DNA from: Trichomonas vaginalis G3
Lineage: Eukaryota; Parabasalia; Trichomonadida; Trichomonadidae
Direction: 5' to 3'
DNA length: 64,000 bases
NCBI RefSeq assembly: GCF_026262505.1
Contig: NC_067206.1
Coordinates: forward strand, 2,632,879-2,696,878
Shown here: in pieces, positions 53,984 through 64,000 of the stretch
How the letters are laid out: each line of letters starts with the position of its first letter
Position numbering within the stretch: position 1 is the first letter of the stretch
Translations under genes and position numbers: made by a program
The notes under the pieces: model-generated
Database searches by the model: none
What the model saw: the letters and a program-made list of their open reading frames with translations, nothing else
What the model was told of the DNA's origin: nothing

Positions 53984-54587
53984 TTGGAAGTTAGATTGCT
54001 CGGGTCAAAGCGAGTCTTTGGAGTGTCATCTGGGACTGGGAGTGACCGTGGAGGATGACAATCCTCTTCCTGGATAGTTGAATCGGAATCGCTACTGTCT
54101 TGTATGACATGAGCTAAAATGAAGTGAAAAAACCGACCACTTTATTTTTTCAAATAAGAGTTTAAAATAAACGGTTTTTACCAACGGAGACCCCCTCTAT
54201 TTTTTTATTTTATTTAATAGTTACCGTTGGAAAACCGTTCCATCTCAAATATTGAATGAACTATAAACGTTTTTTGTTTTCTATATATACTTTTTTGTCA
54301 AACGTAAAACTTTTTACACAACGGTTTTTGAGAGTCGTCGCTGTTGACTTTTTTGTAGAACACTCAAAATAGTATAACTTTGTCCGGACAAGTAAGGGTC
54401 TATCGTCGCTACAGGAAAAGTTACAGGCGTTCCAAGGAAGTATACTTTGAGAAGCCTTTTTCCCTTATAGAATGAGATAGGACGGTTATTTTACAAAACT
54501 GACAACACTTTGACCGAGTAGTTTTTGTGCTGAACAAAAAGTGTCATATAAACATCTGTCAAAAACCGCTTTTTAACTTCACTTAAA
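53984..54587. promoter_or_regulatory. Leader region between the extra gene and the first plus-strand gene, copy 3
   Basis: Positions 54328-54587 match the leader of copy 1 (13801-14061), including the last bases aacttcacttaaa before the ATG. The remainder is specific to copy 3 and may hold a bidirectional promoter. Positions 53984-54120 may still encode the start of the extra gene. Confidence 0.45.
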
Positions 54588-57500
54588 ATGCCACGTAAGC
54601 TACGTAAGAATATACGTAAGAGGAAGAGAGCATTGAAACATCCAATAGTAAAACTAACACCACAACAACAGTTGCAACAACAAATGCTGAATGACCCCAC
54701 TATGTTGCAACAAATGTCAAGCAACCCTATGCTTTTAAACCGAGTTATTGGTTGCACAGAGTGGAGGTTTAAAGCGGCACTTTTAGCGAAAATGGCAGGC
54801 TATGGTGGAGCTGCAGACGGAACAGCCTATAACCCTCAAAGTCAAATGAATTTGAGTTCACTCAAAAATCAAATAACAGATGTCAAAAAGTCAAACATAG
54901 ACATACAGAAACAAATAAGTGAAAACGAAAAGAAACTAGAATATGACAGACACACAAAGAAACTCAATGAGTTAAACGTAGAGAAAAAGAAAGAAGAAGA
55001 ACAACTGAAAGAACTAAGTACAGAGGAATATGCGAAAAAAGTGTCAGAAAAAGCAGCAGAAGTAGCAAAAATGGAACAAGATGTTGTAAATTTGAAAAAC
55101 CATACTACTCAATATAAAGTACTGAAAGATGAAGAGATAAAACAAAAAGCCCTGAAGACATATATGGATAGCGATGAGTATAAAAAAGAAGTTGAAGCAA
55201 ATGTAAAGGCAGAAAAACTTTTACAGTTTGCAAAACCAAACCGTACAGTATGAAAACTTAGCACAAGAAAGTAAAAATAACGACGCAGCCATGCAAAAGG
55301 CAATGAAAAGCTCAGAATATATAAAAGCTAACAATGACTGGTTAGATGCCCAAGCCAACGCTAAAGCAGCCCAACTTATAGGGTCAATAAGGACAAAAAT
55401 ACAAGCGATGAAGACAGTTCAAATGAAGCTTTAATGAATGCTGACTTTAAGAACGCCTTCGAAGCTCTTCATAGTAAGGTGAAACTAGTGAACGACTTCT
55501 CATCTGGAAAGAAACTGAAGTCTGAAGTTTCGACAAAGAGTTAAGAAAGTAGCACAAAATATGACGAAATAACAGATGCAGCAACGAGACAGGCAGTTCA
55601 AAGTGCCTATGAGCCCGTTAGAGCAACTGTTGTTGGAAAGTCAAGAAAAAGAGTTACAACAGACCAAAACAGACCTAGTAAATGCTTTCTTAAAAACGAA
55701 AAGTCAGGTAGGACATTATGCTGCAGATGGAACATATGTGCCAGCTGGTGGAACTTTATACCAGCTGGTGGAACTTATATACTAGCTAGTGAACTTATAT
55801 ACCACCAAACCCTCCAAGAGAAGCACCTGCACCAGGACTACCTAACACATTTACATCGTCACATGGACACAGACACAGGCATGCACCAAAACAACACAAC
55901 AACAACAACAACAACCACCTCCACAACCAACAGTTCAAAACCCTGCACAACAACCACCTCCACAACCAGCACAACAACCAACAGTTCAAAACCCTGCGCA
56001 GCAACAACCACAAACAGAGCAAGGACATAAAAGAAGTAGAGAACAAGGAAACCAGAATTCTTAAAAATGCTTAAAGAAGACTATGGTTACCCAGATAGTA
56101 TTGACTTTAGTGACAGATATAAAGAAGCTATTAGAAAGTTCAAGGATGGAAATACTGACCGCAACCTATTTAGCTTTATGGCTCTGCACCAAAGGGGATA
56201 TAATCTCAAACCTGGAAAATACAAGCTCGCTAAGGGATATGATTTAATAGCATATCATCCAAATGACATGAACGAAATTACTCCGAGATATTTGATGTCA
56301 GAGCTAAATGACAATTTAACTCTCTTCATGAAACGCGTAAAAAATAGAGACGGAACGAAAGAAGAAAGGTTTATGAGTCCGGATGACTTAGAAAGGGAAC
56401 TTGTTGAAAACGGTCTCGGAATATATGAAATGCCAGCAGATGAGGTACAAGAAACTCCACAGGAAGAAGTTCAGATACAACCAGACATGGAAGAAATAGT
56501 TCAGCAACAACAGCTAGAAGAGCCTGAAGGAAACGAACAAGTCCTTCCTTTGGAAACTAACTTCACAGAACTAGATGAAGATTTGGAACAGCCGAAAAAT
56601 CTTGACCCTCAACAAGAGTATGCGGAGAATATGGAATATTTCCAAGAGTCTAAAAAAATTCGGCTGACATAGTAGAAGAATATCGAAAAATGTTTGCCGA
56701 CATACAAAAGACTCCAACACCAGATGAAAATATTCAGCATAGAATGGAAGTACTGAAAAGAAAATGTACACAAATACAACAACCCTTTTTACTTACGAGC
56801 ATTTAACGTTCAATCTTCGGATGAACTCGGTGAAGATAAAAGGTTAAATTTCAAGAAAACATATAGAAATGAAACATTGTTTAAAGTTCATTCAGAAACT
56901 AGCCAAGATGGAAACAAACCTACTTTTGTTTCTGCAGACGATGGAACTACAATGAGATGGGGTCATAAAGCTAAACCCGGATAGGTGGTTCATAAACTTA
57001 CAACCTCAATTCCAAGAAGTTGTAGACGCAATGGAAGTCAATGGTGTGAACCAGATATAGCTGGTATTTTAAGCGCGCTTTAATGCCATTGAAAGATATG
57101 AAACATGCAGATATTTGTGACCAGTATGAAATGAACATGGCTGATGGAAATATAACACCTGACGTTCTAGAACATTTTATCTCAAAGAACTACACAGAAC
57201 CATAGAGATGGTATATTTGGTGAAGAGTTTAGAAAGAAAGTTATGGACAGAGAAGGAAGAGAACCTATTGTACATGACCTTGCAAACGAAAGTTTTCAAA
57301 AGTTCATAAAAACTTACTTTGCAGACAATGAACGAGAAGGGATGAATATTTAAGAAAACTCAAATGGACAGTACAAATGAAATGTTAGTATTGAAAAACA
57401 TGTTCCTTGACAAAAATAAAACCAACTACAGAAATAAATGACGCAAGACTGAAAGATTGGGTAAAGCTTTCCCATTCACAAAAGATATAGTTGGTAACAT

Positions 57501-57852
57501 GGAAAGAAAACCAGAATGGCTACAAAAACATATATTTGGAAACGAGCATATTCCATATGGACAGGCACTGTTTGAAGAGCTTGAACCGGAAACTCAGGAA
57601 AGAGTCATGCAAACAATACGCGAAGACTCAAATACAGACTATGACAAACTCTTTCTAGGATATAGGTTACCTGAGATGGGCGACCAGAGCCAAAAAGGAA
57701 AAAGGACATGGGAAATTTGCAACATACTAGATGAACATAATGCAAAGATGCAACAACTTCAAGCAGAGGGCAATGAAGGAAAAAGAAGAGTTAAAAACTC
57801 AGTCAGGAAGAAAGTAAAGCTTGGTCCACGTGGGTTCTATTATGACATATAA
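54588..57852 (+). pseudogene. Large internal structural protein region, copy 3 (broken)
   Basis: Counterpart of 14062-17286. The Pro/Gln hinge (about 55870-56015) is the longest of the three copies and built from repeated PQQ and QNPAQQ units. Several breaks. Confidence 0.55.
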
Positions 57853-57884
57853 ATCCAACTATTCTATATTTTTACCCATATGAA

Positions 57885-59485
57885 ATGTACGCCGCTCAGA
57901 ATATAACGCCAACAGTTTTGGATGCTATGAATGGAAATGTTTCCGAATGGTATAACGAATGCGACAATGCCATTAGAAGGTCAGAAATAGTTCCTGGAAC
58001 TTACGAATATACAACTGCTGTTCTTATGGAAACGTAGGTGAGTTTGGAGAAGTTCTTCAACAACAGTAGATATTGCTTGCGACAGGTTTCATATAATTTC
58101 TTATTGACAACTCTTCTTATACGTGGAACAAGACATTGAAATAAAACCTTCGCCAAGTTGTCTGACAAGAAAGGTTGCAATGGAATTTTCTATGTCGGAT
58201 ACCAATATGCTCCAGAAGTTTTCATGGGATATAAGATATATTCTAACTCTGACTTAGTTCAAACAGTAACATGGGCAAACTATGAATGGTTCGCTTTAAG
58301 AAACTCAGTCAACCACAAGCTAGAGAACAAACAGACCAGTATGCAACTATTGAGAAAATAAGAAGACTTGACCCTAACGTTCCAGGAGTTTATTGTTAAC
58401 CTTTCTGGTTCAGATGGAAATGCTGTCACTAAAGTAAAAACTGAAACTTAGAGTTCCTTTGTCATCTTTCCTCATCTTCAGGTTTTTAAGATACTTGCCA
58501 AACTGGGCAGGAAAAATTTCTATTGAACTTACTCCAAGCAAAAATAACTTAGTCATTGCCCAACACAAGACCCATTCACTCTTACAGAAGTAGTGGGAAC
58601 AAATAAAATGTCATTCGCCGACTTTTGCAAAACAAAGTTGACTTAGACTTTGGTTTCTCAAACCTCAACACTGAAGTAAACTATTATTTCAATGCTGCTG
58701 GAGATGCTTGGGACCCAGTTAAGTTCACATGCGAAAAATTTGAATGCAAGAGAATTAGAAAGCAGACTTGCAGTCTATATGTTGGACCCAGATATTTCAA
58801 ATGCTTAGCTGCCAAATATTATTGCAGTTTCCACTTATGTTCCCTATACACCAAATATCTGTCAAAGATTTGCAGGTGAAGTTGGAAACCAAAGTGCTGA
58901 CCCAGGTGCAAGAACAGATATTGCTTAACAACTGCAATGAAACATGCAGATACTATGTTTGTACTGTTCAGACGAACTATAAATGACTATTCTTGCTTCT
59001 ACAACCCTGGTATTAAATACCATATAAACATAGATGGCAAATATTATCCAAGAGAAGAATATTCTACAGTTGAGGATATGAGGTCATACAACTTGACATT
59101 AGATGCTATGAACTTTAACAACAACTTCACAACAACCATTAACCCTGAAATGCAAAGTTATTATGCCATATGTGAAAGTATGGACTCATACAGAGCTCAA
59201 AAAACTCAATATACAAATGGAGACCGTTTCAAACTTTTGGCTTGGCATTCCATTTGCTGACTCAGAAGACTTTATGGGTGGTATTTCAACTGTTGGTACT
59301 GTACAAATACATATACTGGTGACAGAGACGGTCCAGATGAATTGAAAGCAAAGAAGTTTACAAAACCAATAGCACTTTTCACGGAAGATGCTCTTTGAAG
59401 ATTCGTTTCGATGAAACCTGCTGGGGCTCCTCAGATTGGCATAACGACAGCTTCCATCGAGCGAATTTTGGCAGCAGGTCAGTAA
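57885..59485 (+). pseudogene. Major capsid protein candidate, copy 3 (broken)
   Basis: Counterpart of 17319-18928 and 25829-27436. It shares one variable patch with copy 1 and another with copy 2. Several breaks. Confidence 0.6.
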
Positions 59486-59820
59486 GTTGTTCTTGAACTG
59501 ACTTCTCTCCGTCAATATTGACAGTACGCCAGTTTTGACATAAAATTGTATTATAAACTTACCTTTAGAAATATCTGTAAGTTTTGAAGTTATTACTTTC
59601 TTGTCTGCTTAAGAACATTCTACAAACCATCTCGTTATACCAACTTTCTTTGTCTTATGAAAAATATTTTCGGTCAGCAAAGACTGCTATCTATAACATT
59701 TTCCATTGTTTGTAATAAAGAACTATTCTGTCAATGTATTGTATTGTTTGTGTGTGTAAACTTTGTTCTGCTTCAATTCAATAAGATATCCGAATACGTC
59801 CATCTTTTTATTCTAAGTAA

Positions 59821-60405
59821 AATGTCATTTCGAAAAATAGAAGCGTAAGTGTTTCAAAAGGTTAATGGCGATGGCAGATGTGAAGTTAAATTCACCAACT
59901 CAAACAAACAGTCAAAGTGTTGTTGTCAATGTCAAAGAAAGAGATGTTGAAGTGGGGAAACCATAACGAGACGCAAGATGGTATAATCAATCTAGTTCCT
60001 GTTAAAAGAAACCAACATATCCTGAAGTTAGCAGAGAGCTTAAGTTCTGTTGCAGATATTCGAAACGACTACCAACACTTGAAAGACATCAACTTAAACT
60101 CAGGAGAAGATTTGTCACATTTAAGTGTATATATGTAAACTTGGTCGAACACAACCCTGTAAAGTGAACTCATTATGTCATTGCACTCACTTGAAGTTTT
60201 GAAAGAACTATTGAAACTTTTGACAGAGGCAGACGATATAAACATCAAAGAATAGAACCGACATTAGTTGCTGTGGTGTTTTCATTATAATGCCATTGAC
60301 AAGATATACGTTATGAAAGGAGGTGAAACGTTGAACTTAAAGTATAGTTCCCAGACTCATAAAATATTTTGACGCCACACAACATTTCATTAAAATTTAT
60401 TTTGC
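59821..60405 (+). pseudogene. Conserved element protein downstream of capsid, copy 3 (broken)
   Basis: Counterpart of 19257-19793 and 27766-28345, with many breaks. Function unknown. Confidence 0.5.
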
Positions 60406-60412
60406 TAAGTAA

Positions 60413-61230
60413 ATGGCAGAAGACTATAATGATGGTTATACTATTTACGACTAATAAACCCTGAGTCGATATAATTCTTATAACAACAAACTTTACAAAG
60501 TCCTCCCAAGGACGGTATTGTAAACTAACTTTAACAACAATGACGACTAAGCCTGTTTGCTTCTTTTGACACCAGAAAGACTTTATTGTTGTGAATGGTA
60601 AAAAATACTCCTTTGAAGATACTTACTCTAGATATACACCAACAGGTTTGTTGACTTATTATATCCTTTAAGGACGAGTGTAACATGTGCTGCAACTAGA
60701 GCAGGTTTCATTATGTTTGGATGTCCGACTGAGTTTACTATAAAAACTATGAGCTATAATACAAAACTTTATTTTTGGTTTTTACTACAAACAGTTTTCC
60801 TATAAACAGGAAAAGGTGTCATACAAGGATGTCTATTCCATTGACATTTAAGCACCCCAATCTTATATATATTGTTTCAACAACTAGGTTCAAAGTGTTA
60901 TTCGAATGTCGACAGAAACTACTATGACAAAAGATACTCATGCGTATAAACAATACTTTCTCTGCTGGGTTTGCCTATTGTTCATTCGAATCAAATTTTT
61001 CAACCTTAGTGAACTCAAACACTTGGCAAGTATAACGTTGACATTAGTTGACGCAAAACTTTGTTCCTGTAAACTTTTATGTCCTATGTATTTGTCAATG
61101 ACGCAGAAAGTTTCGAATTGGAAGATGCAACTTGGTGAAGATTGTTATACTAACGAACAACTTCAACAACAAATAGCTCAAGAACAACAAAATGCAACAA
61201 ATGGAACAAACACAACGTCTTCAAGAATAA
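60413..61230 (+). pseudogene. Candidate minor capsid or penton-type protein, copy 3 (broken)
   Basis: Counterpart of 19842-20626 and 28350-29176, with the same Gln-rich tail. Many breaks. Confidence 0.4.
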
Positions 61231-61261
61231 AAAAATAATATTTTTTTTATTTTTATTAAAA

Positions 61262-62556
61262 ATGTACAGAATAGATGTTTCAGATTTTTATGACTTCCAA
61301 GCCTTCAGAAATATGTGTCCATTTAGAGACTATAACAAAGCAGTCCGAGATTTGAAACGTTTAGTCATTTATGTTGACTCTGCCCCAGATGTTATGTCAT
61401 GAAAGATGGGATGTTGTCTTTAACAACCAAGAGCAACAATATTTTCAGACAAGAATGTAGACAGAAACTTAAGAAAATAAAAGTCGTACAAGTTGGTATG
61501 AAGATGTTAGATGCTTGGGATATCTTATTGTCAAAACTTGAAGATTTTTCAGTTCGAGGTATAAAGTTCTATATACACCTTCTCCAAACTTCTATTCTAT
61601 CTTCACTGGATATAAATACGAACAAGTAGAATGGAAAGAAAATATTATATAGAAGCTTGGTTAGACCATGTCAAAGAAATTATATGCAATGGAAACGAAA
61701 AGGTTTATGAGTATATCTTATGTTGGTTTGCAAACATCTTACAATCATCCAGTGCTAAAAATGAAACATTGCTCTCATTATAATTGGAAAACAAGGAACT
61801 GGTAAGAACACATTCTTTACAGATATCTTACTTGCACACTGTTAGCAGGTCTATTCGAACGCCTAATATGACCACACTTTAGAAAAACACTCGTGGGCAA
61901 GTGGTTTAACTCCTCAATAGTAGAATATGGAAAGCTTATAGTTTAAGAACTTACAAGTTAATAATATACAACAAAAGTTTAAACGTCTAGCAATGCTTTG
62001 AAAGAGTCTTTATAACAACAAAGTTGGAGTTGTTGAAAGAAAGATATAAAGACCAAAGGTTTGGTGAATATGTTTGCAAACTCATTTATGGTTTCAAACA
62101 ATCTGCGTGTTCCGAATGAAGTTTAGAACAGTTCTGACGAAAGTATATGTTGTTTGTCACGAACGTCAGATTACCATATGACAAGATACAGAGATATTTT
62201 GGACGACTTAGCAGAAGACTTTGACACTACCATTTTACACACCACCTTGTTTCTCATATTTCATGACATTAGATATTTTCACAGCTTCAATCAAGACAAC
62301 CATCATACCGAGAGAGACGAAACATTGTTAGAAGCAAACAAGAGTGTATATGAACTGTTATAGGAATAGACACAACTAGCTTGAGATGTTTAGATGAAAG
62401 GTTCATTGTTACGTCGTCTATAAAAAAGTATGTCCACGAGCAATATGGGTTTTATCTGACAGCGCCTACAACGAACATTCTTGGCAAATGTCAAAAATCT
62501 TTCTATGATGTTCATAGCAAGGCTGTAATATACAAAGAAAAACTTTTTCTGAGTAA
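61262..62556 (+). pseudogene. SF3 helicase region, copy 3 (broken)
   Basis: Counterpart of the whole-looking gene at 29206-30444. The Walker A coding stretch is recognisable near 61785-61812. Many breaks. Confidence 0.75.
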
Positions 62557-62595
62557 ATTTTAAAAAAAAATCATTTTTTTATTCGATTAGAAAAG

Positions 62596-63033
62596 ATGGC
62601 AAAAATTTATCTCAGTCAAAATATATGTCATGGACTAGAAGTAAGACTAAGTTAGCTCCATTCGCATTATTTGATGTTATTCTACGATTTTGAAAAGTCT
62701 ACAATTGGACAAAAGTTGGAACAGCAACCAGTTAAGTTGCTGATTGTTAGATAAAAAGTGGTGCAACTATTTGACCACAGACATAAGACATAGAAGGTTT
62801 GTTAGCAGTCAAAGAAAATTTTGAAGAAAGGTTCTCAAACACTAAAGAAGCAAAGCATACCAACTTGTTATACCTTATGAACCAAAGAAAGCAGACGATT
62901 CTAATGAATATATGAGTCCTAAGATAGTTGAAGTTCAAGTACAATTGGGTAAGAAGATTTTAGAAGTCTAAGCCAGCTGTTTCCCTTAAAGAAGGAAGAG
63001 CAAAATTGACATTGACCGCAGAACATTTTCTAA
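62596..63033 (+). pseudogene. SSB-like small protein region, copy 3 (broken)
   Basis: Counterpart of 30480-30899, preceded by the same A/T-run motif and gaaaag before the ATG. Many breaks. Confidence 0.5.
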
Positions 63034-63056
63034 AAATAGCAAAACTATTTATTTTT

Positions 63057-63382
63057 ACATGTCAAATTTCTTTTTCTTCGGAACTGCTCTGCGTTCCTTT
63101 CTTCTCTTCTACTTTCTTTCTCTTCTTATTTCTTTATTCTTCTCTCTTCTCTTTCTTCTTTTCTGGTGGAGTTAATGTCAATTTCTCAGAACCATATTTT
63201 TGTAAAGTTCTTCTTGCCTTTAATAGCTCTCTATTTCTGTTTTCTATTTCAATCTTCAAGAACAGCGAATGTTTCTTTGCATTCTAAGAACTTGTTGGAC
63301 TTCATACTTTCCAATGAGCGTCATCTCTGCAACAAGTCTGTCATTGGACAAACTTAAGCTTCTTTGCCTAATGTTTATGTAT
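63057..63382 (-). pseudogene. Lys/Glu-tail protein region, copy 3 (broken, cut by the gap)
   Basis: Counterpart of 30916-31380. It runs into the 100-N gap at 63383. Confidence 0.5.
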
Positions 63383-63482
63383 NNNNNNNNNNNNNNNNNN
63401 NNNNNNNNNNNNNNNNNNNNNNNNNNNNNNNNNNNNNNNNNNNNNNNNNNNNNNNNNNNNNNNNNNNNNNNNNNNNNNNNNN
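63383..63482. other. Assembly gap (100 N)
   Basis: A run of exactly 100 N, a conventional placeholder, so the true distance is unknown. The sequence after it does not continue the gene order of copy 2. Confidence 0.95.
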
Positions 63483-63859
63483 CTGCACAATGGCAAAGAG
63501 CAGTCTCACCAAGGTTAGGTGTTCCACCAGCTCCTGTCAAAAATAGCATTTGGTCAAGTCCTTATATAAGATATGGTCTCCCACTAGGTTTGCTAGCTAC
63601 AGCAGGAGCAGTAATGATGTTGAAAAGAAACAAAGCAAATGTTATAAATAATACTGAAGTAGCTGAATTTGAACAAACTCCGACACCATCGCCAAAACCA
63701 ACGTCAAAACCAACGCCTTCACAAACAACACCTTCAATGACTCCTGAACCTATGAAAGTACAAACTCCTGTTCAAAAGTCAACTCCAAAACCGACTCCAA
63801 CATTTAAACCAGAACCTACTCCTCAAATAAATCGTAAAACTCCTGCGTTTCCTTACTGA
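63483..63859 (+). CDS. Membrane-anchored Pro/Thr-rich protein, partial (start in the gap)
   Basis: The frame is open from the gap to a stop at 63857-63859. A hydrophobic helix (YGLPLGLLATAGAVMMLKR) is followed by a long Pro/Thr/Ser/Lys-rich stalk with repeated PTPSPKP and KPTPS units, ending KTPAFPY. The layout is that of a surface or virion membrane protein with an extended stalk. There is no counterpart in copy 2. It may belong to copy 3 or to another element joined at the gap. Confidence 0.5.
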
Positions 63860-64000
63860 AAAAATAATGTTAGTTTTATTTTATTTGAACATTTTATTTA
63901 GAGAAATGACGACTAAAGTCACTGAAGCAATGAAACAAAATTTTTGGTAGAATACATTAAATCAGGAGCGGTTCCAGAAGGTTTTTACGTTCATACTATG
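63860..64000. other. End of window, unresolved
   Basis: A short start (MTTKVTEAMKQNFW) at 63906 is followed in another frame by IKSGAVPEGFYVHT. A gene probably continues beyond the window. Too little is visible to classify it. Confidence 0.3.

Larger units (their letters stand above)
53205..64000 (+). mobile_element. Virus-like element copy 3, left 10.8 kb, continues beyond the window
   Basis: It starts with a poly(A) tract and the terminal stem-loop. It then has an extra minus-strand gene not found in copies 1 and 2, and then the same plus-strand order: internal protein, capsid, two conserved proteins, helicase, SSB-like. It is broken throughout, with dozens of breaks that crowd towards the N gap, so some are probably sequence errors. 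Confidence 0.85.

Overview
The window looks like the nuclear genome of a parabasalid protist close to Trichomonas vaginalis. That is an inference from the AT-rich, intron-poor sequence, the mix of DNA transposons (pogo/DDE_1, Mutator-like, retroviral-integrase-type), the very large capsid-bearing Maverick/Polinton-like elements and the scaffold gaps. I see no tRNA or rRNA gene, no CRISPR array and no long intact host gene. Almost everything recognisable is mobile DNA.

Layout. Positions 1-4883 and 8908-13606 are two apparently identical copies of one stretch. It holds a decayed pogo-like transposase, a small unknown ORF, a cluster of hairpins and a 122-bp GC-rich hairpin minisatellite. Between the copies lie a ubiquitin-hydrolase gene fragment (5177-5446) and a complete 2.4-kb transposon (5569-7988) with a coding-competent DDE transposase. 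From 13671 to 21590 there is a truncated virus-like element (copy 1). It abuts a piece of a second copy of the 2.4-kb transposon. A 23,956-bp virus-like element (copy 2, 21735-45690) has inserted into that transposon, with about 0.84-kb terminal inverted repeats and a 5-bp target duplication. The transposon resumes at 45691-46211. Positions 46212-53170 hold small non-autonomous elements, a 1.95-kb element containing a striking array of hairpins, a Mutator-like element and a fold-back derivative of the 2.4-kb transposon. A third virus-like element (copy 3) starts at 53205 and runs off the window across a 100-N gap.

The virus-like elements are treated here as fossils. Most parts of all three are broken, although several genes of copy 2 look whole. 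Copy 2 shows the full plan. On the left, on the plus strand, are a large internal structural protein, a major capsid protein, two further conserved proteins, an SF3 helicase and an SSB-like small protein. In the centre are an A32-like packaging ATPase and a minus-strand block of KilA-N, T5orf172 and HNH genes. On the right are an integrase, a phage-type fibre with a collar-like tip, two paralogous candidate minor capsid proteins, small amphipathic proteins and a D12-class DNA adenine methylase. No family B DNA polymerase and no adenain-type protease are recognisable. The replication module therefore looks more like that of virophages or Polinton-like viruses than of a classical Maverick.

The strongest unexplained signals are two. 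One is the hairpin array at 47979-48983, where two copies of one hairpin differ by paired compensatory substitutions. The other is a small stem-loop just inside the poly(A) ends of all three virus-like elements, whose stem also changes in a paired way.
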